Positions 15,335-21,809 of a stretch of DNA of 24,253 nucleotides are shown here, piece by piece. Source of the stretch: Prolixibacteraceae bacterium (GTDB lineage Bacteria > Bacteroidota > Bacteroidia > Bacteroidales > Prolixibacteraceae). The notes below the pieces were generated by a model. That model was given only the letters and a program-made list of their open reading frames with translations, did not search any database and was not told the DNA's origin. The translations under genes and the position numbers were made by a program. The stretch's first letter is position 1; each line of letters begins with the position of its first letter. The stretch is taken from NCBI GenBank assembly GCA_016930735.1, contig JAFGGF010000200.1:1-24253 (forward strand). The letters run 5' to 3'.

Positions 15335-16780
15335 CTAATCTTTATCCTTTTCCGGAAAAATTAAACTGAACACTACTGCCATAAAAAATGCCAGCAGGTA
15401 ACTTGCCAAACGTTCCGAGATTCCTGTTGGCTCCAACAACCAAGTTTTCCAAACAACTGCTGAGACGGTTCCGGTAATCAGGCTGGCATAAACACCGGCC
15501 CGGGAGAACCGTTTCCAGAATATCAATAAAACAATTGCCGGTCCGAATGAGGCCCCTATCCCACTCCATGCATAGGAAACCAATCCATAAACCGTGTCTT
15601 CCATCGTTATTGCCAGAAGGAATCCTGCCAATCCAACTGCCAACGTTAAAATCCGGTTCAGGAAAAGCAACCGTCTTTCTTTGATTTTCTTTTTTGTAAC
15701 ATGAAGGTAAAAATCTTCTGTCATAGAAGAGGAAACTACCATTAACTGCGACGATGCTGTTGACATCATTGCTGAAACAGCTCCCGAAAGCAGGATCCCT
15801 GCGAGGATCGGATTTAACAATGTCATTACCATAATCGGCATGATCTTTTCCGAATCTGTAGCCACCGAAGCTGCGCCATCGCCGAGTGCCCCGGCTTGAA
15901 CAAGTTTATATCCGATAATTCCGATCATAAAAGCGCCTCCATATGCAAGCAATGTCCATGCAACTGCCAGAATCCTCGATTGTTGAACATCTTTTTTGTT
16001 ACGCATAGCCATCATTCGGGTTAGCAACTGAGGTTGCCCTGTGTAGCCAAAAGCCCAGCTTAATCCATTAAGAATTAATAAACCTCCGGTTACCTGTTTT
16101 ACAGAATCTGTATTGAGCGGAATTGTATAACTGGCATTTGCAATGGCTTCGGCAACATTAATATTGTATGAAGCTGCAACTCCAAGGGCAATTATCGGTA
16201 AGGCAATACATGTAAAAACCATTAATACTGCCTGAAAGGCATCAGTAGCAACAACAGTAATAAAACCACCAAGCATGGTATATAAAGTAACCAAGGCCGA
16301 TCCGATTACCATACCCCAGAAAGGGTCAATATTAAAAGTGTCATTAAATATTTTTCCGGCTCCACTGAATTGTGCAGCAATATATAGGATAAAAAAGAAA
16401 ATAATGATCAATGCTGAAAGAATACTAAAACTACGGTTTGTGCCTTTGTAAGTGCCTGAAAATAATCCGGGAACTGTAAGAGCATTTGTTCTTTCAGTAA
16501 TTTTTTGAAGGGGCTCAGCCAAAAAAGTCCATAAAAAAATGATTCCGCTGACACAACCAATAGCAACCCAGATAGCTGCCATTCCTTCGGTATAGGCAAG
16601 TCCGGTAAGCCCCAAAAGCAACCAGGCCGATTCACCGGTTGCCCTTTCTGAAAGAGCAAGTGAAAAACCGGATATTTTTTTTCCTCCAAGGACAAAATCA
16701 TTGTTGGTTTTTGAACGCCGTGCTGAATAGGCTACAATCCCTATCAGGACAAGCAAATAAATTATAAAAACAGGAATCAT
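15335..16780 (-). CDS. Sodium:solute symporter, PutP-like (SSS family, 481 aa)
   Basis: This is an inner-membrane carrier with about 13 hydrophobic segments. The C-terminal half closely follows E. coli PutP: SAMMSTASSQ with Ser340 and Thr341 at the sodium-site positions, SSSMTEDFY, and VYGLVSYAWSGIGASFGPAI. QLLTRMMAMRNKKDVQQSR and LGGFITVVATDAFQAVLMV are further SSS signatures. In TM2 the E. coli ASDMSGWLLMG is here ATGESAWLLLG: the position of the sodium-linked Asp55 is Gly49, with Glu50 next to it. The family couples Na+ entry to uptake of proline or related solutes. Proline is the closest guess, but the TM2 change makes the substrate uncertain. It lies 112 nt after the hydrolase gene in the same direction, with a stem-loop between. 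Confidence 0.85.
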   Translation of the reverse strand: MIPVFIIYLLVLIGIVAYSARRSKTNNDFVLGGKKISGFSLALSERATGESAWLLLGLTGLAYTEGMAAIWVAIGCVSGIIFLWTFLAEPLQKITERTNALTVPGLFSGTYKGTNRSFSILSALIIIFFFILYIAAQFSGAGKIFNDTFNIDPFWGMVIGSALVTLYTMLGGFITVVATDAFQAVLMVFTCIALPIIALGVAASYNINVAEAIANASYTIPLNTDSVKQVTGGLLILNGLSWAFGYTGQPQLLTRMMAMRNKKDVQQSRILAVAWTLLAYGGAFMIGIIGYKLVQAGALGDGAASVATDSEKIMPIMVMTLLNPILAGILLSGAVSAMMSTASSQLMVVSSSMTEDFYLHVTKKKIKERRLLFLNRILTLAVGLAGFLLAITMEDTVYGLVSYAWSGIGASFGPAIVLLIFWKRFSRAGVYASLITGTVSAVVWKTWLLEPTGISERLASYLLAFFMAVVFSLIFPEKDKD

Positions 16781-16859
16781 AGTTTACATTTAGCTGTAAG
16801 CCAATAAAGATAAAAAAATGATTCGAAAAGAAATTGTTTAACAAAGAGGTTCGTATCAT

Positions 16860-16888
16860 GCACTTAGCGGTTCCAAACCGCTTAGTGC
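16860..16888 (-). other. Near-perfect inverted repeat (stem-loop) between two minus-strand genes
   Basis: Arms of 13 nt (16860-16872 and 16876-16888) pair with one T-T mismatch around a 3-nt loop. On the minus strand it starts five nt after the hydrolase stop. It has no T run behind it, so it is not a standard terminator. It could be an mRNA-stabilising structure, an attenuator before the symporter gene, or a dispersed palindromic element. Confidence 0.6.
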
Positions 16889-16892
16889 TTGT

Positions 16893-17696
16893 TCACGAAT
16901 AACTCAAAACAGCTTTTATGAATAATTCGGATTGTTCGGCGTGTAACCAGTGCCCGGCATCAGGTATAGAAATAATCTTTGCTTCCGGATAAATCTCTTT
17001 TATCAGGGATTCGTCTTCATCCTGAACATAATTTGATTTCTCTCCTTTAATAAATGTAACCGGATAGGCAGTTATCGGAATCCTGTCGTTGAGCCAAAGT
17101 TTATTTACTCCCCCAACTATTTCATCAAGGAAATCATATAAAACCTCAGCATTCACTTTCCATTTTAATAAACCTGACTTTTTATCTTTAGTAATATTTT
17201 TCAATAAAAATTGCCTGATCCTCGGCTCATCAATCTTTTGAGTCAAAAATCCTTCTACCTGATCACGTTTCCTTATTACAGAAAAATCAATTTCCTGCAT
17301 GGCAAGCAAAATATTCCGGTGAAGGTAAAACTGACTGTTTTCATTCATAAGGAGGTAATCTTTGGGAGCAATATCAGCCACAATCAGTTTTTTTACCCTT
17401 TCCGGATAATCTGCGGCAAAGTACATGGCAACTTTCCCTCCCATGCTGTGTCCAAGAATAATTGCCTGCTGAATGTTATGAGCATCCATAAAACCAATCA
17501 GGTCTGTTTTTAAATCATCGTAAGAATGAGTTTGGGAGTGAGGTGATAATCCGTGGTTTCGCTGGTCAGGCATATAAACTGTAAACTTTTCAGAAAGTTG
17601 ATTGGCAACAGAAAGCCAGTTGTCTGACGATCCGTAAAGCCCGTGGATAATTATAAAAGGCTCACCATGCCCTTTCTTACGGTAAAATAATTCCAT
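16893..17696 (-). CDS. Alpha/beta hydrolase, YbfF-like esterase (267 aa)
   Basis: The strand order and motifs match the YbfF esterase group: IIHGLYGSSDNW (17-27, oxyanion region), DQRNHGLSP (44-52), nucleophile elbow GHSMGGK (82-88, Ser84), VADIAPKDY (107-114) and catalytic His249 in PDAGHWLHAEQ. The acid residue is probably in the loop before the last strand. The length of 267 aa is normal. It is cytoplasmic, with no signal peptide. YbfF-type enzymes hydrolyse short-chain acyl esters or acyl-CoA in vitro; the physiological substrate is not known. The ATG lies one nt after the pdxJ stop (TAA, one base, ATG), so translation is likely coupled to pdxJ; a link to vitamin B6 is only contextual. 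Confidence 0.88.
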   Translation of the reverse strand: MELFYRKKGHGEPFIIIHGLYGSSDNWLSVANQLSEKFTVYMPDQRNHGLSPHSQTHSYDDLKTDLIGFMDAHNIQQAIILGHSMGGKVAMYFAADYPERVKKLIVADIAPKDYLLMNENSQFYLHRNILLAMQEIDFSVIRKRDQVEGFLTQKIDEPRIRQFLLKNITKDKKSGLLKWKVNAEVLYDFLDEIVGGVNKLWLNDRIPITAYPVTFIKGEKSNYVQDEDESLIKEIYPEAKIISIPDAGHWLHAEQSELFIKAVLSYS

Positions 17697-17697
17697 T

Positions 17698-18411
17698 TTA
17701 TTTTAAACAATCGAGGTATTTTCTGATAGTTTGTTCGAGTCCGATATACAAAGCATCGGCAATTAAAGCATGCCCAATTGAGACTTCAAGTAAATTGGGA
17801 ATATTTTTAAATAAATAATTCAGGTTTTCCAGGTTTAAATCATGCCCGGCATTAACTCCCATATTCAGATCTGCTGCCGCTTTGGCTGCCTCAATAAAAG
17901 GGGCGATGGCCTTCTCCCGGTTTACACCATACATTTCAGCATACGGTTCGGTATATAATTCTATTCGGTCAGTGCCGGTTTTAGCAGCTCCTTCAATAGC
18001 TTTTACATCCGGATCAACAAAAATAGAAGTCCTGATTCCGTTTTCTTTTAACTCAGAAATAACATCTATTAGAAAACTTTTATGTTTTATGGTGTCCCAG
18101 CCATGGTCACTTGTAAGCTGGTTATGATCGTCAGGTACCAACGTAGCCTGATCAGCACCAACTGCAATTACCATTTTTATAAAATCTTTTGAAGGATTGC
18201 CTTCTATATTGTATTCAGTAGTTATCAAAGGTTTAATATCATACACATCCTGTCTCCTGATATGCCTCTCATCGGGCCTCGGATGGATAGTTATGCCCTG
18301 TGCGCCAAACAGCTGGCAATCGACTGCAGCTTTAGCTACATTTGGAATAACACCCCCACGTGCATTTCTTAATGTAGCTATTTTGTTTATATTTACACTT
18401 AATCTGGTCAT
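17698..18411 (-). CDS. pdxJ: Pyridoxine 5'-phosphate synthase
   Basis: PdxJ condenses 1-deoxy-D-xylulose 5-phosphate with 3-amino-2-oxopropyl phosphate to pyridoxine 5'-phosphate, the ring-closing step of the DXP-dependent vitamin B6 pathway in the cytoplasm. All signatures are present: RLSVNINKIATLRNARGG at the N-terminus, GITIHPRPDERHI, IFVDPD, RIELYTEPYA, VNAGHDLNLENL and EVSIGHALIADALYIGL. The length is 237 aa against about 240 for the family. It is the first gene of a minus-strand set with the YbfF-like hydrolase and is divergent from the CBS gene, with 60 nt between the start codons. That arrangement beside CBS-nadK recurs in Bacteroidota as far as I know. Confidence 0.96.
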   Translation of the reverse strand: MTRLSVNINKIATLRNARGGVIPNVAKAAVDCQLFGAQGITIHPRPDERHIRRQDVYDIKPLITTEYNIEGNPSKDFIKMVIAVGADQATLVPDDHNQLTSDHGWDTIKHKSFLIDVISELKENGIRTSIFVDPDVKAIEGAAKTGTDRIELYTEPYAEMYGVNREKAIAPFIEAAKAAADLNMGVNAGHDLNLENLNYLFKNIPNLLEVSIGHALIADALYIGLEQTIRKYLDCLK

Positions 18412-18471
18412 GATTGAAAATTAAATACAAGTTATTATTCGATCGTAAACGTAAAATTAACAACAAAAGTT

Positions 18472-19137
18472 TTGGAAGCAAAAAAACTTATATCAGATTC
18501 GGTACCCTCATTAAAGCTTAGTGATAAAGGGCAAAAAGCCCTGAACTGGATGGATGTGTTCAAAATTACTCATCTTCCTGTTGTTAATGGAGAAGAATAT
18601 ATCGGGCTTGTTTCGGATAAAATAATTTATGACCTAAACCTTACTGATAAAACTTTTGATGAACATATAGGGAAACTTCCAACTCCCCATGTTCATGAAA
18701 ATCAGCATGTTTTTGAGGTCGCATCCATTCTGTATAAATTAAAATTAAGTGTAGTACCTGTAGTAAACAGTGAGCATGTTTATCAGGGAGTGATTACTTT
18801 ATACGACCTGGCACGGAAATTCTCGAACCTTTATTCTGTTCATGAACCAGGTGGTGTAATTTTGCTGGAAATTAACATGTACGATTATTCTCTTTCACAA
18901 ATTGCCCAGATAGTGGAAAGCAACAATGCCAAGATCCTGAGTTTATTTGTAACCAGGGAATACGGGTCGAAAAATGTGCTGCTAACAATTAAACTTGACA
19001 TAGTTGAACTTTCACCGGTTATCCAGACTTTTATCAGGTATAACTATAAAGTGCTGGCAGTTTATATGGATAATTCAATACTGAACGACCTGTATGAAGA
19101 CAGGTATGACCAGTTCATAAAATATATGAATATCTGA
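18472..19137 (+). CDS. CBS-domain pair protein with ACT-like tail (221 aa)
   Basis: Residues about 1-57 and 68-122 are two CBS motifs (KALNWMDVFKITHLPVV, and VASILYKLKLSVVPVVN followed by GVITLYDLARKF), which together form a Bateman module that usually binds adenine nucleotides. Residues about 127-221 (GGVILLEINMYDYSLSQIAQ, YNYKVLAVY) look like an ACT-type fold. The start is TTG at 18472: it gives M-E-A-K-K-L-I, which agrees with the family N-terminus (M-x-A-K-x-L-I) as I know it. No in-frame ATG exists upstream in the gap, and the next internal ATG would cut CBS1. Its stop is one nt before the nadK ATG, indicating translational coupling. Its role is unknown; sensing adenylates beside NAD kinase is a reasonable inference. 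Confidence 0.88.
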   Translation: MEAKKLISDSVPSLKLSDKGQKALNWMDVFKITHLPVVNGEEYIGLVSDKIIYDLNLTDKTFDEHIGKLPTPHVHENQHVFEVASILYKLKLSVVPVVNSEHVYQGVITLYDLARKFSNLYSVHEPGGVILLEINMYDYSLSQIAQIVESNNAKILSLFVTREYGSKNVLLTIKLDIVELSPVIQTFIRYNYKVLAVYMDNSILNDLYEDRYDQFIKYMNI

Positions 19138-19138
19138 T

Positions 19139-20020
19139 ATGAAAGTTGCTGTTTTTGGTAATCATGTAAATCCTGAATTTATTCCTGTGCTGGAAGAATT
19201 TTTCAGTTTTTTCAGGTCGGCAAAGATTGAAATCAATTTGTACAAACCTTTCTATAATTTTTTAATTGAAGAATTAAATTATTCACCCTATTATACAACT
19301 ATTTATCATTCCTATTCTGATTTTGATACTGATAATGAACTTATTTTCAGTATTGGCGGCGACGGGACTTTTCTTCAATCTGTACAAACTATTCGCAACT
19401 TCGATGTTCCGGTTGTTGGTGTAAACAGTGGCAGGCTGGGATTCCTGGCCGATATTTCAAAAGAAGAAATAATTTATGCTTTAAAAGAAATCGTTTCCGG
19501 TAAATGCAGCATCATAGAACGTTCGTTGCTGCAGGTCGATTTCGGGGAAAAAACAACACTCGATTTTAATCTTGCTTTAAATGAAATGACTGTTTTAAAG
19601 TCGGATAATTCATCCATGTTAAAAATTAACGTTTTAATAAACGGAGAATTATTGAATAATTACTGGGCTGATGGCCTGATAATTGCAACTCCAACCGGTT
19701 CAACTGCCTATTCATTAAGTGTAGGTGGCCCGATTCTGACGCCAGGTTCCAAAAATTTTGTGATCACGCCAATTGCTCCACATAACCTGACTATCCGTCC
19801 CATTGTTGTTCCCGACCACAACGAAATTAAACTCGAAGTAAGTGGCAGAGGGACTCATTTCCTTTCTTCACTTGACTCAAGGTCAGTAAATATGGCTTTT
19901 TCAAATTCCATCAAAGTCGTAAAATCAGAATTCACTTTAAAAACGATCCTGCCAAATGGCCATTCATTTTTTAACACATTGCGAAATAAGCTGATGTGGG
20001 GTATTGACAAACGCAATTAA
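19139..20020 (+). CDS. nadK: NAD kinase
   Basis: It phosphorylates NAD+ to NADP+ in the cytoplasm, using ATP or polyphosphate. The family motifs are complete: FSIGGDGTFLQSVQ with GGDGT at 73-77, VNSGRLGFLADI (95-106), NEMTVLKSD (149-156, NE of the NAD site), ADGLIIATPTGSTAYSLSVGGP (177-198, the diacylglycerol-kinase-like core), and TPIAPHNLTIRPIVVPD. The length of 293 aa is typical. It follows the CBS gene after one base. No terminator is obvious after its stop, but a promoter box lies in the following 289-nt gap, so porG-uppS-bamA may be transcribed partly independently. Confidence 0.96.
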   Translation: MKVAVFGNHVNPEFIPVLEEFFSFFRSAKIEINLYKPFYNFLIEELNYSPYYTTIYHSYSDFDTDNELIFSIGGDGTFLQSVQTIRNFDVPVVGVNSGRLGFLADISKEEIIYALKEIVSGKCSIIERSLLQVDFGEKTTLDFNLALNEMTVLKSDNSSMLKINVLINGELLNNYWADGLIIATPTGSTAYSLSVGGPILTPGSKNFVITPIAPHNLTIRPIVVPDHNEIKLEVSGRGTHFLSSLDSRSVNMAFSNSIKVVKSEFTLKTILPNGHSFFNTLRNKLMWGIDKRN

Positions 20021-20098
20021 TCTTTCGAAGCTTAACAATTTTTAACCTCTCTTTGGGTTTTATAATAACTATCAGGTATGTTATTTTTAGAAATATAT

Positions 20099-20106
20099 TA
20101 CTTTTG
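20099..20106 (+). promoter_or_regulatory. -7 box (TACTTTTG) upstream of porG-uppS-bamA
   Basis: An exact TAnnTTTG match sits in the 289-nt gap after nadK (20021-20309), about 200 nt before the porG ATG. A TTG at the ideal upstream spacing is missing. The rest of the gap is AT-rich, and I see no strong hairpin or small gene in it. Confidence 0.4.
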
Positions 20107-20309
20107 TACGTCTTGAAAGAATTTTAACAAGATAAAGAAAGGTATAAGTTCATTGATTTATAGGATATTAGAAACAATTGAATTAACAAAATTCCACAAA
20201 AAATTACATAATTGGTCTTTTGTTTCAAACCAATGTGTTCTGACAAATAGTTTCCATAAATAATTGATAATCATACCTGAAGCATATAAAAAACGAAATG
20301 TAATACCAG

Positions 20310-21047
20310 ATGAAAAAAAGCTTTATGGTGTTTATTGCAGTTTTATTAACTGTTTCAGGGTTTGGGCAGAAGACAGCAGATATTGGAATTTGGGGAGGAG
20401 CTGCAACCTATTGGGGTGACATGAAAAATGTAGATTATTCTCAATCGGTAAATCCTCTGTTCGGGGCTTTCTTCAGGTATAATTTTAATGCGAGGTTTGG
20501 TTTACGTATGATGTATCTGACAGGGAATATCGGGGCAACAGGTTACATGGAAAATGAGCCATGGACTTTTGGTCCCAAACATGTCCACAATATCTCGGCA
20601 ATGGTTGAAATCAATTATTTAAAATATATACTGGGCATGAAAAAAACTCCGGTCAGCCCTTATATTATGGCCGGTTTTGGAGTAATGTATTATCCATATG
20701 ATGTTGTACCAAATCGGGATATTGCCTCATTTAATCCAAGGCATAATAAGGGAGATGCTGAAATCCACCAATCTGTTACAGCAGCAACATTACCGTTTGG
20801 AATGGGAGTAAAAACACACATCGGGAAACGTTTTGGAATAGGAATGGAATTTATAATTCAAAAATTGTTCGACGACAAACTGGATAACCTGGATGACCCG
20901 TTGGCACATTTCAACCAGCTTGGAGACGAGATTACCTATACCAATTTTATGCACAAGAATGACTATACGGGATATTTAGGAATAAACCTAACATATAAAA
21001 TCTACCTGGGTAAAGAGATTTGCCCGGCATATGAAAGCAAAAACTAA
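20310..21047 (+). CDS. porG: PorG-like T9SS outer-membrane protein (DUF6089 family)
   Basis: Residues 1-20 are a signal peptide ending in GFGQ. The mature part alternates short amphipathic strands and turns typical of a small (about 8-strand) outer-membrane barrel: IGIWGGAATYWGDM, PLFGAFFRYNFNARFGLR, ISAMVEINYLKYIL, SPYIMAGFGVMYYP, LPFGMGVKTHIGKRFGIGME and a final strand TGYLGINLTYKIYLG before C-P-A-Y. This layout and the position directly before uppS and bamA match the DUF6089 family, which includes Porphyromonas gingivalis PorG, a barrel associated with the PorK/PorN ring of the type IX secretion system. The assignment rests on this pattern and synteny rather than on a catalytic motif. The presence of T9SS cargo genes in the same window fits. 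Confidence 0.75.
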   Translation: MKKSFMVFIAVLLTVSGFGQKTADIGIWGGAATYWGDMKNVDYSQSVNPLFGAFFRYNFNARFGLRMMYLTGNIGATGYMENEPWTFGPKHVHNISAMVEINYLKYILGMKKTPVSPYIMAGFGVMYYPYDVVPNRDIASFNPRHNKGDAEIHQSVTAATLPFGMGVKTHIGKRFGIGMEFIIQKLFDDKLDNLDDPLAHFNQLGDEITYTNFMHKNDYTGYLGINLTYKIYLGKEICPAYESKN

Positions 21048-21052
21048 GAAAC

Positions 21053-21796
21053 GTGTCGACTAAAGAAATTTTAAACAAAAATAACATACCAAGCCATGTT
21101 GCCATTATTATGGATGGAAATGGCAGATGGGCAGCTAAACATGGCAAGGCACGTATTTTTGGGCATGAACAGGGTGTTGAATCAGTGAGGGCGGCTGTGG
21201 AAGCTGCAGGTGAAATCGGTGTAAAATACCTGACATTATATGCTTTTTCAACTGAAAACTGGGGCCGGCCTACTGAAGAAGTAAATGCCCTTATGGGATT
21301 GCTGATCCAGGCAATTGAGAATGAAACAGAAAAATTAAATAAAAACAATGTAAAGCTGGGTGTCATCGGGAATATTGAGATGCTTCCTGCTGTTGTAAAG
21401 GGTAAATTAATGAATTGTATTAATAACCTGAAATCAAATACCGGGTTAAATTTAATACTTGCCCTGAGTTACAGCTCAAAGTGGGAAATTATAAATGCCG
21501 TAAAAAACATTGCCGCTTCGGTAAAAAATGGTGAAATCAAAACAGATCAGATTAATGAAAGACTATTTGAAAATTGCTTAACAACAAGGGGAATTCCCGA
21601 TCCTGAATTATTAATAAGGACCAGTGGAGAATACCGTATAAGTAATTTTATGTTATGGCAAATTGCCTATTCTGAATTTTATTTCCCTGAAAAACTATGG
21701 CCTGACTTTACTAAAGAAGATTTTTTTGAAGCAATTAACAATTATCAGAAACGAGAACGAAGGTTTGGGAAAACAAGTGAACAAATAGAGGGTTAA
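21053..21796 (+). CDS. uppS: Undecaprenyl diphosphate synthase (isoprenyl transferase)
   Basis: This cis-prenyltransferase extends farnesyl diphosphate with isopentenyl diphosphate to undecaprenyl diphosphate, the lipid carrier for peptidoglycan and surface glycans. Signatures: HVAIIMDGNGRWA with catalytic Asp21 (Asp26 in E. coli), YLTLYAFSTENWGRP, LLIRTSGEYRISNFMLWQ, and AYSEFYFPEKLWPDF. The length is 247 aa, normal for the family. The start is GTG at 21053: it lies five nt after the porG stop and gives the usual short leader before HVAIIMDG, whereas the next in-frame ATG is the Met of IIMDG and would remove the active-site strand. Bam-encoding DNA follows after 13 nt, so the three genes form one operon. 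Confidence 0.96.
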   Translation: MSTKEILNKNNIPSHVAIIMDGNGRWAAKHGKARIFGHEQGVESVRAAVEAAGEIGVKYLTLYAFSTENWGRPTEEVNALMGLLIQAIENETEKLNKNNVKLGVIGNIEMLPAVVKGKLMNCINNLKSNTGLNLILALSYSSKWEIINAVKNIAASVKNGEIKTDQINERLFENCLTTRGIPDPELLIRTSGEYRISNFMLWQIAYSEFYFPEKLWPDFTKEDFFEAINNYQKRERRFGKTSEQIEG

Positions 21797-21809
21797 AATC
21801 AAACAGAGG

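Noticed and set aside
20947..21366. 139-codon minus-strand frame across the porG/uppS junction
   Set aside because: It is antisense to two well-supported genes, including the UppS active-site region.
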